From assembly GCA_008692225.1 (NCBI GenBank), contig VICG01000013.1, forward strand, positions 744,001 to 808,000: DNA of 64,000 nucleotides, written 5' to 3'. Positions 33,470 through 46,392 of this stretch are shown in pieces. Each line of letters starts with the position of its first letter. The stretch's first letter is position 1. The position numbers and the translations under genes were made by a program. This DNA comes from Monilinia fructicola. Lineage: Eukaryota > Ascomycota > Leotiomycetes > Helotiales > Sclerotiniaceae. Below the pieces are notes generated by a model. That model made no database searches. It saw nothing but the letters and a program-made list of their open reading frames with translations, and was not told where the DNA came from.

Positions 33470-36400
33470 ACCAAATAGACAGACCTCTGCTTGGAACCAC
33501 TGAATCCCCCAAAGAAAACCGCTGCTTCCACGGGTTCCGAACGCCATGGTTCAATTCCTGCACAATTTACACCACGTTCCTCCCACTTGAATTTTGGCAT
33601 CGGAACTTAGCTCGAAGACTTCGGATATCAACTCTTGAAGTACTTGTACTTCTCCTCAGCAAGATCCCAGATCAAAACGCTTGTCATTGACTACCGTGTA
33701 ACCAGTGAGACTTTGGAATGGGAAAGAAGGTAGAAAACAGATATTTGATGCGCTCTCTACTTGGTAAGAATGAGGTTCCAACCGCGATCTCCTTGTAGAC
33801 ATACTAAGGATGCATCAGTACCAAAGTCAAAACAAAATATGGACATGTTCCTGTTCTTGTTCCACTCCCGAAGTATTGTAACTTTCGAAAAGGACGCGTG
33901 TACGGCCATCTACTTTCAAGAAACAGGAAGTCAAGGGTAAGTCGACAATCAAATTATGTGCAGAAAATGGCGTCTCATGAGGTTAAACTAGATGCTCGTG
34001 GCTCCTAACACCCTTTCACAATCGGTGCAGGGCACTACTATCCTGCAACACCCACTGCACCAGAAATGTATGGACACGATTATCGATGAGCAGACTTGGA
34101 GAGAATTCAACGGGTGGTCATGCGGTAGATGGTACTTCAGTTTAGATGATCGTGAGAAATGGAGTCAGGTATCTGCGGGGCACAATGGTAAATCACCTTG
34201 ACATAAGCTTAGCAGAATTGTACAACCTTTTATGAACTACCTCATATAGCAATAGAAGACTTTTTCCCTTTATCCGCTCTGGCGTTTAGTTGATCTCTCG
34301 GTGACTTCATTGACCTTCCTTGCAAGTCAGGAGAGAGTGTATGTATCAGTGCTTTTGCGCAAGCAAGTGAGAATATCAAAGGGTAAACAGATAGTAAGTT
34401 TCACCCTCACCTCCACCATGCTTCCCTTCATGCTTTACATGTGCTAATCCTATCATCGCACATGATCTGATCAATTTATATTAATTAGATGATCCAATGA
34501 GACCTCCTCTACTGCCGATTATCTCAACCGACTTGTCCCTCAATCTTCCATTAAGTCTTAAAGTAACAACATCCATATAAAGCCTAGCAGAGAATAATAT
34601 ACTATGACTATCTAAGCGGCAGCGAATCTAGAGTAACGTTGGCGACATTCAACTCGAGTTTGGCACGTATGATTATATCTCAATCACCGCGGCAATGTCT
34701 CCACTCTATCTCCAAACAAATATACGGAGAGGTCTAGTGTCAAGTGCCTAACAAGCAAAGACATCACGCTGCCGCAGATACCCTCTGGCGCTGTCGATCT
34801 TGTGGATATGGACGTTTTCAAGTAGGATATTTGCAACAGAGTATGACCACCGGTGGACGGACAAATAAGGCTGACTTTTGCCAGCAAATCTTCGAAAGCT
34901 GCTGCTACTCGCAGTATGAGCTACTATTCATCTACAATACTTGTACCTACATCTGCGTGGTGATTTTGACAATCACAGAGAATGGTTAGATGCTATAGAC
35001 GATATGCTTGACAAGTGATATCTATCTTCGCACAACCTAGGGCTCGAGTTGTTGACCTTCATCTCGACATTTTCCCCTGTCGCCGCCTCAGCTATCGGTA
35101 ACCGATTGGATGGATCATTCTGACGAGATCGTACTGCTTTATCAAGGTAATGTGGCTTATCATACCTCAAGATCAAAGCCTCTGATACTGTCTTTCTCCT
35201 TGTCGTCGCAATTGTTGAGTGAGTACCTCAGTGGCTATGAGCATGAATTCAATGAAATGACCAAGACCTCGCCTGAGAGTCTTCGGTGTTTCGCCAATTC
35301 ATTATAATACCATCAACGCGACAATATCAGTAGATGCTTCGCACTAGTTGCAGGTAATACATTGAAATCTAAGGAGTAATTGGTGGTAGTCTCAGACTGA
35401 ATGGTGATCTGTAGTCTAGAATACTATCTGTGGGAATAATCCTATTTGATAATTTATCTCAACTTCTCGAAGGCGGCTTTGTTTTAGCTCTCCATGTGAG
35501 TGGACCTGCAATTTCCTTCAGCGCAAACCTTTCCATCATATCGCTCGCTGTCATCTACAGCACAAGTGTTGCTTCTCCTTCAAGAATCTCCATATGGAAT
35601 GCAGGTACCTCCCAGGAGACCTTCGCTTGCAAGGCGCTCTCAGACCAGATATCTTAACGCGTATGGAGGCCTTGTTAGACCTTCCACTTAGGTATCACAC
35701 GAAGGAGCAAGGCGGCATTCCTACCGAAGAAGCGAATGAAAGGTGCTTGTGGGTAGCTTTGAGTGCCTTTTATCCATAGCCACCTCTGAAACTTCCGAAG
35801 ATGGCCAGTAGAAAAGCATTTGCCACTATTACACAGACTTCTAGTCCCAATGAAAAATTGGGCGAAGTTAGGGGATATACAGTCAGCTCAATCGGCAGGA
35901 AGACGGAAGTTGAAGTCGAATGCTTCGTCTCTTGCTGTTTTGCGAGTGCCAACACAATGACTATGACAAACTTTGATACACTTATATAAGCAAACATCTA
36001 TTTACTGTATTATTGGAAGCCTAGACTGAAGACACCATTAGCAGGAGGCATGATCAAATTCCAATATTTTAATGAATTTCCAATGATATCAAATTTCATC
36101 ATAATTACTAACGTACACATAAACCAATGATTATACTCACCTGGGCATACAGAAATAATAATCAAAGGTTCAATATCGGCCACCGCTTTACTGGCATATA
36201 CTGATTATAATACTCTATCATTCTATCTAATTATCAGCCACTTCTATTCAGATACTTCCAAAATCCAAAATACCCTTCACTGATCCAATACATCTCGATG
36301 ACTGGTAATTGGCTAATGACTATGAAAGTAGAAAATATAAGAAGATCTAACCTTGGAACAGTTAGGAACAGGGGAGATTTTTCAAATCAAACTATGTGTA

Positions 36401-38100
36401 AATTTTCTATTGGAATTATCTACACAATAACGTGTTAAATTTTAACAGCGCCCAACCAGGAGAATCACTCATTTAATTAACCGAATGGTTGAGAAAAATG
36501 GACAGTATTGAGTTCATGTAAATCAACTCACAAAGATCTTATATTGCGCGGCTTGACGATCCCTTGCCTTAAATTGATGAATCCTAGTATATGAAGTATC
36601 TAAAGACAATAATCAACCGGTCAAACTCTTGAGAGTCTCAGACTTTAACGAGACAGAGCGCGACCTTCTTGCATGGGGCTACTTTTAGCCTTCTCCAATT
36701 TAGAGATAGCAAACTTCTCTTGTTGAAAACTCACGGAATGGGTCATGTATATTATGGAAGACAAAGTCGAAAATATTATAAGAATCATCAAGACAGGAAG
36801 TGTATACGAATCAAGACGAATCTAAAAGAAGGAAACGCCGGTATCCTGACAAGGTGTTGAGCTGGGTTCATAGTATTATGGACTGGCCTACCAAAGAAAA
36901 GTATCGCTGTATTGTCATATATTCTCTTAGAAAGTACAGTAAGAATATAGTAAACCATGACGGGAAAATATAGTCCTTTCTAGCTTATTTAATGCGCAAG
37001 TTTCAAAGCATCTCATCTGAACTCTGCAACTTTGCGTGGCAATAACAAAACCTCCGTAGATATCCTGGATTTCCTTGTGCTATACACCATCCATGATCTC
37101 GATCTCTCATTTTTAAACCCTTGTTACCGCGATCAAGGTACAGGATAACAGATGGCAACGGTTAGAATATATAGTATAACATTGATCCAAGAACCAAATA
37201 TTTATTGGCTCCGAGCCCCCCATTCGGTAAGATCTTCCCAAGAGAATTGACACCAGCGTAAGAAGGAGTCTCTCCTGCTGGGTATCTCCAACGATTCATG
37301 AACTAGATCTGGCTACTTTCTATACTCTGCGAACTATTCCTGCGCCGCAGAAGGTATTAATTAAATCATTTGTCAACAAGGTTGGTGAAGTATATCTGCA
37401 GTAACGAATCAATACGAGTGTTCCAGGCTATAAAATTACAGAAATATGGTAGTCTTTCCTCTCCAGCCCTCCCTCATCTCCATCAATCTCCTAAATCTTC
37501 TAATTCCAACGGTTCTAGTCGAACTCATGTTTCACTCGCACTGGTGCAGGTTTATTTCAAAGGTCTTTATGCCATGCAAATCCCTTTTCATCCATACCCT
37601 CCGCCTCTATAAATCTCGTATCTCTCCCTGCTACCATCTAACAATAGTCATCGTCACCGACAATCGAGCTATATGAATACTCTGCTATTCCAGGAATCCG
37701 AGACCCGCGAGTAATGCGTCGCTTGTCACGTTATAAGCTCCTGGGTTCTCAAGCCTGTTTTCAACAAATACAACGATCTCCATCTCATACAGATACGACA
37801 AATGACATCCAAAGACACTATTCAGATGGTCCATGTATCTCATCGCACCCAATCCTCCACATTCAACAAAATAGCCGCCTTCTCAGCCTCCATGCCGTCT
37901 AACGCCCCAACAAATCATGAAAACCAAGTTTAAAAGCACAGGCTACCAACCCAGGTCCAGAAGCGTTTACGTTGTAATCAACTAATATCAATCTCCGCCA
38001 AGCAACCATTTAAATCGCGAGATCAACCTGAATCCATCAGCTGACCCAACGGAAAATTTAAGGTAGGGCGATGAATCGAGGCGGTATTCTTCCTATGATA
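33470..38100. other. region of uncertain coding content
   Basis: Several short plus-strand frames have natural-looking composition but no complete structure: an ATG frame at 33992-34201 just after a GTAAGT...AACTAG intron signal, a Cys-rich segment at 34744-34860 (WRCRSCGYG), an ATG frame at 35110-35304, and overlapping frames at 35500-35780. One or more small genes with missed introns or indels may lie here. From 36.0 to 38.1 kb the sequence is A/T-rich and I see nothing coding. Confidence 0.3.
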
Positions 38101-38364
38101 TCAAAGATTCTAGCAGGGTATTCAACCCGAATGAGGGGTTGATATGCCATCATTTACTATCCAATGAAGCTCTTGCTGAGAGATTCAAGTCTGACTTGAA
38201 TTTATCCAATCTTCGTCTGGACTCACGGTGTTACAGAGCTTGGGTGTTGAGCGGAGAGAGAACGAGCGTTGATATCTTCTCGGTAAAGTCCTATCTGGGA
38301 ACGCAGATGCTACGGAAGTTGAATTGTAGAATGAGAGTATCATTTCTGAGCCTAGGGGAATTCA

Positions 38365-38634
38365 ATGTACAAGGAGAAAGCAAAGAATGCAGTGTTCGGA
38401 TCTCAGCAATACCACACCCGCCGGGATCCCATATACGATATCATAGAACGGTTAGTGGAGAAATCATTCTCTGGGACTCAAGGTCCGATAGAAGATCACT
38501 CTTCGTGTAGTAAGGATATAGAACTCACTCATTTGCATGCTAGAACGATAACATCTAGACGAAGTTTATCATTAGGTCGCGTTCAAACTTGTCTCTGTGG
38601 TAAAGGAGATCACAATGCACATTCTCGATCATAA
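38365..38634 (+). CDS. weak small hypothetical ORF, possibly 3' part of a frameshifted gene
   Basis: The ATG at 38365 opens 89 codons with protein-like composition (DPIYDIIERLVEKSF). A different frame from about 38110 to 38390 also reads like protein (LLSNEALAERFKSDLNLSNL) and overlaps its start, so both may belong to one gene broken by an indel near 38390. No domain recognised. Confidence 0.25.
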   Translation: MYKEKAKNAVFGSQQYHTRRDPIYDIIERLVEKSFSGTQGPIEDHSSCSKDIELTHLHARTITSRRSLSLGRVQTCLCGKGDHNAHSRS

Positions 38635-38915
38635 AGATCGACAATGAGAATAAAAAGCACAGCTAACTAGGTGCATGCTCCCCGATTCGTGATTAAGAAA
38701 GGAACCATCATCGTATCCACCTCAACCAACCTGAAAAGACCACCCAATTCGGAAGCAGAGGAAAGACAGCCATTATATCCATCCCAGTCAGTCAGTCGCG
38801 AATCTGTAATTTCCAATCGCCAGAAAACAGCCATTATATGCATCCCACAAGTCCTGCACGACAATTTCCAAAGCCCGACATCGTATCAGTCAAGCAATCG
38901 TATCGTCTCACTCTC

Positions 38916-40373
38916 CTAAGCCAACTTATAAGCACTAGGGCGAACAACACCAGTCATTCCGGAATTGGTGACTCTGCAGACAGCGAACTGGATCTTTGGC
39001 AAGATTGGTACTCTTCGCTCCCATAAGGTCTCTTGGCGAAGTAGCCAATTGCCCCTAGGATTAGCGATCTGAAAGGCCAACCTAGCCGCATACTTCTGCT
39101 GTAGAAGAGGGCTATCGCGAACCATCTCCAAGCACAACAGCTGAGTGCAGTAGAGCTTCATCTTCGTCTCAGGTTTTGAAAGAGCAGCGATAAGTGTATC
39201 ATAGGTCTCTGGCAACATATTGTTTGTATAACGCATCCAGAAATCGTAGCGCAGTGAGTCCCAACGTTGATACGAACACTTGATGGCTTTTTCCATGTTA
39301 CGCATCGCCTGACATCCTTCATAATAATTCAGATGTTTTTCATCAATGATGCCTAAATTTAGATCTAGATTGCATGAGTTAGTAATGTTGAAGACCAAAA
39401 CAACGTTGAGAGCTAGGATTCATATACCTTTGATTCCCTTGAGACTGTCGGTGCGGTAATAAATCGTTATCTCACGAACTTTGAATGGGATCGAATCTCC
39501 GATAGCTCTGCCTGCAGGTGATCTTTCTGTTGATGGTATAACGGCCGCCCAGGCCTTTGCAGTTTCAAGAGCATGACGCTCGCGTGCTTCACGTGCAAAG
39601 AAGGGATCCGTTGACTTGAATGAAGGCTCAATAGGAAGAATTGGTTGATCTGGATTCAAATCGTAGAGGAAAGCATTGAGCGCAACCAGTCCCTCAAGCT
39701 GATGTTTATGCTCGTGCCAGAAATGATCATGTCCGTGAGCAAGATCGAACATTGGCATGATTCGATCCAAACCGTTTCTATGACGATAGATTGTTGCTGG
39801 TCCGGTTTGCGATTCATCCTTGTAGTCTTCAAAGCTAGGGGTTCCATACAAGCTCTCCTGTGTATAAAACTCCAGTCCAATTTGACGAGCTTCCAAATTA
39901 ATAAAAAGAATGTCTGGCTGCGGACAGCTCCAGTTGAAATCATAATGACGTTGTCGTCTATTCTCAATAGGAAACGTAACATGATTACCTTGATGATCAT
40001 AGAATCGTACCTTAAGCTGGGTGGCAAGATCTATGCGCGAGTTCCTAATACGCCAAACCGGGATATCTCTTGGACCAAGACTCTTTGCGTAGTCCTTCCA
40101 TATCTGAAGACGAATCTCGACTGGAAACTTTGCAAACTGAGGAAAATGGTAATCATTGTCGCTTCCGCTAACGATCTGAAAATAGGGCTCTGCTTCTGCT
40201 TTGACGAGACCGGAGAGATTGTCACTCTTCTTCATTCGGCGTAAACCGAGATGATTGCGGAGGAGTTTTGTTTGGAAAAAACTGAGATGGGAGGCGAAGC
40301 GTCGAAGTCTAGAAATCTCCACACGAGGAGCCGTCATGAGCATGCGATTTTGATTGTCAGTAGGTTGTACCAT
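38916..40373 (-). CDS. 2EXR-domain protein
   Basis: Exon 1 is 39428-40373 and exon 2 is 38916-39364, joined by a 63-nt intron (GTATAT ... CTAACTC ... AATCTAG) to a 464-residue protein. The ATG at 40373 (MVQPTD) is chosen; the frame is open further upstream, but that part looks like leader sequence. Residues about 70-85 carry the 2EXR signature (FAKFPVEIRLQIWKDY), followed by the usual strand with ILFINLEARQIGLEFY, the motif that names many fungal 2EXR/F-box-like proteins. The C-terminal half is helical with no known motif. The family is strongly expanded in Botrytis-like fungi and its biochemical role is unknown. A second 2EXR gene lies 1.8 kb away in the opposite direction. Confidence 0.75.
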
Positions 40374-40769
40374 CTTGCGACAAATATCTGGTGTGCGACG
40401 GGAAATGGAGTTTGAGGTATGAAATGGCGGATGAAACTGGAGGGGTGAGGTTTGTCGCAAAAGCTGGTTGACGGGTTGCAAGAATCCAGTTGAAAGGAAA
40501 ATCTGGCGGATAGCTCCAGAGCGAGAGAGTTGGAGGTAAGATTTGGCGTGTAAAATTAGAAGAATTCTAGCTAGAAGGTAGAATTGATATAGGCAACTAG
40601 AGGTAAGGAGTTTTTCGCAAGAAAAGAGTGGATGGTATTTGAGAGATAAATTAGAGGCAAGTATTAGTGGTGGTGGAAGTTTGAGAAAATAAATTTTGAT
40701 GCTCAAATTCGTGGGAATTGAAATTTCACAATTCCCGCTAGATAGGTATCTCCAGAACATCAGTCAATG

Positions 40770-42205
40770 GCCTCATGAGGCAACAACAACAACAAAAATA
40801 ATAGGCAACGCTGGGATGATTGTTGGTTGTTGATTGTGAAAGCTTAGTCTGTGTATTGAAATAGGCTGTCTTCAAAACAAAAACTACTTGGGTCGTTTGA
40901 TCAAATAGCATTTTCCACCTTTTTTCAAAGATAAATCTGGTAATGTTTTCCTTGATCTCCATTCTTGCAAGTTCAATATTCTACCTTGATAGTTCAAGAC
41001 ATATAACAAACTTTGCTTTTATTTTCCAGGTTTTGTTTATGAATTCTCAGCAGCCATATGATGGATTAACCAAGAGATACTTGTAGGAACTGCAGAGGCT
41101 AATGCTGTGAGCAACCTCACAGTATCAACAAGTACAACTTCTTCTCACCTAACAAAGTTGTATAATATTCCAATCCACAGACCCTTGGTCAATCGATTAT
41201 GCCCAAAGTCATTCGGCTAAGCGAATTTCCGAGTATCACAAACTTTAGGAAAATTTCCATGGCTTTAAAGGCTGAGACCAAGAAAATGCAACCTAAGTTT
41301 CAAGAAAACTGGTGATTGAAAAATCTCTTAGTTTCCCTTTATATAAATTGAGTGCTCCAATTGGTGTTTTCCATATGTTTGATTGGGGCTATCAAGATAG
41401 TTGACTTTTTGTGGTCAGTGCTAGTTGTTTTTCTTGACCGACTGGCTGTGCACAGGCCATATTAGTCCTTTCTTATTGATATCAGGTTGGTGGCCCATGA
41501 GTTCCGTCACCCTCAATAGATGGTTCTCGGGAAAAAATAGAAGCCTCTGCAAAGTGTCATAACCCTCTGTTAAATTCTTGCTAATTGAAAAGCTTGAATT
41601 TACTCCAGAGTATCTTTAGCGAGAAACCTGAAGAACTATCTTGGTAACAAAAAGGCAACCATCCTTCACAGATGAGAAGTCTGAAAGAAGCTCATGCAAA
41701 TTCAAAGAAAAAAGAGTGTAGCAATGACTCTTTCAAATAAAGCGAGACATCTCTGGTGTTTGTACACCAAGAGTAAAATGTCAAATGAAGAGGTGATGAG
41801 GGAGAAACGTTGGTAAGACTTAAAGAGAATAAATTCCTGTTGCTCTAAGTTATTCAGAACTCAGATCCTAGGCAGTCCTCTTAAATCAAATTTTCGAATG
41901 GAAGATGCAAAGAGAAGTGTAAGAATATTGTGGGAGAAGTGTATGGTTGTTTGTGGAAAGAACCCTCGGGTAAAATTGGTAGCCAGATCAACACTAGTCA
42001 TGTGCTCGGGCCACAATTAGTGATCATAAACAACCTTGAGTCTTTTGACCTGATTTCATCTATGGAATCAACGGTCTTGGGATTAATGCAGTACTGACAG
42101 TACCATGTCAGAGCCACAACAATCGCTCTTAGGAAAAGATAATCAAGACAACATCTGACTGCCCACACCTCAAGATCATTACTCCTTTTCCACCCTCCTT
42201 CCTGC
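40770..42205. other. divergent intergenic region between two 2EXR genes
   Basis: It holds the presumed promoters of both genes; no TATA box stands out. A GTTGTTGTTGCC triplet run lies at about 40778-40795 (minus strand). Nothing coding is seen. Confidence 0.4.
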
Positions 42206-42209
42206 GACC

Positions 42210-43497
42210 ATGGGATCTCTCAACACTTCTTCTCTTTCGAGCCCTGCTGACGCGTCAGCATCTAAACGTCCACTAGCTTCTGCTCAGAAGGTAACAAACG
42301 TCGAAAATGATAGAACACAAGATTCTGGCACTGTTGACGCGCCCAAAGTTGATGAGGGATTTCCACAAGAGGTCTGGGATGCGATCTGGAGAATCGTAGC
42401 AAATAACAACCCAAGAAATGTTGATATCTGGGCTTGGAGCGTTGGACACAAATTATTTTGGGATAGTCCTCATGACCAAAATATCGGCGATCCTTGGCAA
42501 CATGGTGATGCCGACCAGTGGGAACCATTCAGGTTTATGACAACACAGATTGTTCCCCCAATACTACATGTCAACACCAGGTCGCGAGCTATTGCGCTTG
42601 AATACTACAAACTCAGCTTTGGTGTCAGAATCCCAACACTGGTTGGAGAATACAGAGTCGAGCCTCGAATCTATTACCATATCCGTAATGATTGTATATG
42701 CCCAATGGGCCGATTCGACTATAACAGCGTCCGTTGCTTTTGGGAAGCCTTACCAGAAGGGGCAGCTGCAATGGCTCTCAACCTATGCTCATTCCCCTAC
42801 AACGGCAAGGAAAGTGAGGAGGATGGGAACAAAATCAATCGCGACGAGTTTGGTGACGAGGATTGGAGAGGAACCGACGGGTGTCCCCAACCTTTTGAAA
42901 GAATGATGGCACCACACAATCTTGTTAATGGAGTTCTCGAGAAAGTAGAAAAGGTCTACCTGTATAACTATACCGACTATTTCTGCAAGCGGGGACCAAG
43001 GGACTTCAGGTTTATACCATTCGTGAAAAATCCGGAACTCAAAGAAGCCACCTACACCGAGGGGCAAACCATTCGGCATCTAACTGTCTTAAAAGATTCG
43101 GATCACAGAACTGCATATCGTTTGTGGAAAGCATCAGAAAGAATCCCTTCAACCTTGGAGTATGACAACTTGTACAAGAAGTGGGTAAAATGGCTCAAGT
43201 ATGGGGGGTTGGATTGGATCCAAAATGGAGGGCCAAAACCTTCTGAGGTCAGGATCAGCGATAACGTCAAGGAGTATAGTTGGCAAAGAAAGAAGTTCTT
43301 CCAAGAATTGCAATCCTGGGAAGAACAACAATTTATAAATCGTGGTGATCCCGCCATCGAAGCCAATGGACCGTGAGTACCACTTTGCTTCAATACAGGA
43401 GGATACATCAATCCTAATCTAGCCTTTCAGTAGGGAGTCATTTTTCGGTCCTGGGATTCGCGAGATTCACTTGGTGAGACTCGAAATTCATAGTTGA
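42210..43497 (+). CDS. 2EXR-domain protein with a small C-terminal exon
   Basis: The ATG at 42210 has a good context (CGACCATGG). The open frame runs to a TGA at 43374-43376, but that TGA lies inside a GTGAGT donor. A 58-nt intron (43373-43430, with CTAATC and TTTCAG) is in phase and leads to a second exon, 43431-43497, adding RESFFGPGIREIHLVRLEIHS before a TGA. The product is then 409 residues. Residues about 50-65 hold FPQEVWDAIWRIV, followed by PPILHVNTRSRAIALEYY, the 2EXR pattern. The N-terminal 45 residues are Ser/Ala-rich and disordered. The rest is Trp/Tyr/charged-rich. Function of the family is unknown. Divergently arranged with the 38.9-40.4 kb 2EXR gene. Confidence 0.8.
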
Positions 43498-44190
43498 GGT
43501 TGTGACGACTGGGGATGTGGATGCAGCATGCGCGTGGAGAGGTACGATTCATACCGGGTGTACGATTTCAGATTGAGGAGCAGTGACATGTATCATCGCA
43601 AATCAGCAGACCTATGGTTTCAATTTGTGTATTCGACGACTCATAGTAAGGGATGGAGTGGAAGCCATTGGCGTGAATGAAGCTTGAGGGCAGAACGAAC
43701 GTAGGAATCGACATAAGAATGGATTGGGCAGATTATTGAAAGGATTCCAAGATAGAGAATATTGACTACGTCAATAAAGTCATAACAAAGTACCTAGGTG
43801 TTGTAAACGCTTTTCTTTGTCTAAGGTTTTCATGATGTGTTGAATGAAGTAGTGAAGGTTGAGTCAAGTTTGAGTGAAGTTTGAGAGAAAAACGTTGAAA
43901 CATCAGACACTAATCTAAGAATGGACTAGTTTCCATGCCCGAACTCGTATGGCTTTGTTTAGTGCACGGACCGTAGCCTGTCAGCCCTGTCAAATCACCA
44001 GCTTGGCACCTGGGCACGCATCTCCAATTGCATTTGGATGAATGGAGAAGACCTGGAGGATGGAGCTGCGAATGGCCAGTGTCGTTGGCCAGTGACGTCC
44101 ATTCAACTAATTCAAAACGCCGATAAGATAAAATTCAGGGACCAACAGTGGACTATGAATCAAGATAGCTGCAGTAATTAGTTCCGTGGA

Positions 44191-44250
44191 TAGTAGGGGC
44201 TAATAGTGGCTAGTTGTGGCTGAAAGTGGCTAATCGTGGCTAATAGTATC
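44191..44250. repeat. six-copy 10-bp tandem repeat
   Basis: Six consecutive decamers end in GGC (last one ATC): variants of TAATAGTGGC. The register is exact, with no indels. Confidence 0.85.
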
Positions 44251-44259
44251 GAAAACAAC

Positions 44260-46255
44260 TCAACATAGCTTATACTACAGAAGTTAATTGCCCATGTCAT
44301 CAATAACCTCATCACAACATACAAAGCTTGAATATTCCTTTCAAATTCAATAAAGTTTATATTAAAAGGAGATTTTCATCAGATTTTGTGTTCCTATACG
44401 ACCTTTATATTGTATATTGTTCTAAAATTGAGGTCAATTATACCCATGTTTTACCCTAATAAGGGCTGTTGAAGCCTTGCTTTAAAACACCTAATTATTA
44501 GGGTCACAAGCAGTTTGATACAGGTGACTCGTGCCGCCAGTATATCGAGATAAGGAGAACAAGGTCAATCTTACTACTCCTTTTTCAAAGTGTTGTTATC
44601 CAAGATGGAAGGCTCTAATAGAAATCTTTGCATGATCCATCAAATGGGGTCTTATCGAATTAGCGTACTGGCTTTTGTAAGACTACTTATGGCCGCACGA
44701 GTAACAAGACGACAGTTTGAGATTTCGATATTAGTAGTGCATATTTCACGAAACGTGGATACCTGGGATGTGGTTCTTGAAACTACAGAGTATGTTGTTT
44801 GGTGGTGAGCATCAGATATTTGAAAGCGGCACACTTGCTCCCTCTTGCAATTCAACGGTTTCGATATCAGGGGAGATAAATTCATTATATCATGAATTTC
44901 CAAGGTTCTATTTCATAGACAACATTTGTGAATATAGCTTGGGATTAGATTAGATCAGAACCTGCCTGTTTGTATCCATACCAACTAAGCGTCGAATGGT
45001 TTGTGTTTTATAAATATACTTGATTGGCGTCATGTGGAATTATCGACCCATTATGGTCTTCGCGCGCCTTTGTTTGTCGCATTTAGTGCATGTATCGAAA
45101 CACCATTCCTGCTAGTTCTCAACAGAAAGCCATCTGTAATGCCGGAGGAAGTCACCATTTGCTACTTCAAATATGTCGGCTACTACAGGTTTATTGATCC
45201 TGCATACGCCAGCTACTCTTATCGAGGCAATAAAAGAGATATATAATCTATCTCTTCCATAGCATTCGCTCGTCAACAATTTCGTTCGCCATCTTTACTT
45301 TAACTTCCAGGGCCACCAATTCCTACGCTCGGAAAACTAGATTCGACCCACTTCAGTGCGTTCCCCACGAGCACAGCGCTTTTATAAACCGTATAGCAAA
45401 CCGATGCCGAACCAATGAAGTGGCAATACAGGTAATTTCGCTAACAAAAAAATTTGCCAAGTTTCGACCATTCTATTTTTCTGTCCGGGATCATTTGTTT
45501 CGTACTTTTGCAAGCATGTTTCTCCTTATAAAAATGTTAGATTCAACTCACACATCGTTTTTGTGATCAATGAGATCTTTTTTGGGTGTCAATTATATTA
45601 TACTGTACAGTGGGCATATGGTACGTGAGATTTGCTAAGGTCGATATTCGAGACGATAGACATATGGTATCAATCAAACTCAGTTGGGCAGTTATAATCG
45701 CACATTTCCAATGAATTGCAATGGTTCTTCATGATTCTCCTATTCTCAGTCGGTTTGCCAAGTTGACTACGGCCTTTGAAATGATTTGATCCTTCGTATG
45801 ATGTGTTTCTGGAAGAATTGTTTCGCGCCAGAGAGAATCTCGCATAACGGGAATGCTTGTCATATGTACCCACCGTTGTCAGCTGTAAAACGGCCCACGA
45901 ACTATATTGAGATTTCCTACTGCAATCATGTCCTTTCCATGTTCCTTGCCACTAACCGCAATTGTGGGATTCGTGGTCTAAATCAAATCTTTCAATTGGA
46001 TCGCTAATGTTTTCCAAAGTCATGTACCCCACAACATACCCCTGAAATCTTCCTATGGCACGGAACATCTAACTATGTTCGGTAAAACGAAACCAATCGG
46101 TTCCCTATTGTTCCTGTCATCGCTTATCGAGGGCCCATTTCTCCTCCTCACCTCATCTTATTTCATTTAATTTTCATCTATTTCGAATGTTGAAGCTGCG
46201 TCCATGCCCTCCCTTTTCTTGGTTCACAATGGCAATAGGCTGACATGATATCATT
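44260..46255. other. intergenic region
   Basis: A/T-rich; frames at 44590-44808 and 45001-45246 are short and without motifs. The last few hundred bases are the presumed promoter of the GH12 gene. Confidence 0.4.
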
Positions 46256-46259
46256 CTAG

Positions 46260-46266
46260 TATATAA
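46260..46266 (+). promoter_or_regulatory. TATA box of the GH12 gene
   Basis: TATATAA lies 127 bases before the ATG at 46393, followed by a T/C-rich leader, a typical core promoter layout for an inducible secreted enzyme. Confidence 0.55.
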
Positions 46267-46392
46267 CTAAGACTTCTTCCAATTCGTACTTTCTCTTGGC
46301 CAGTAAAGTCTATTCTTTTTGCACAGTCATTCCTTTCTTAAGCCTTACACTCTTTTGCAAACCTTACACTCTTTCAAGGAATTATCATCAAG

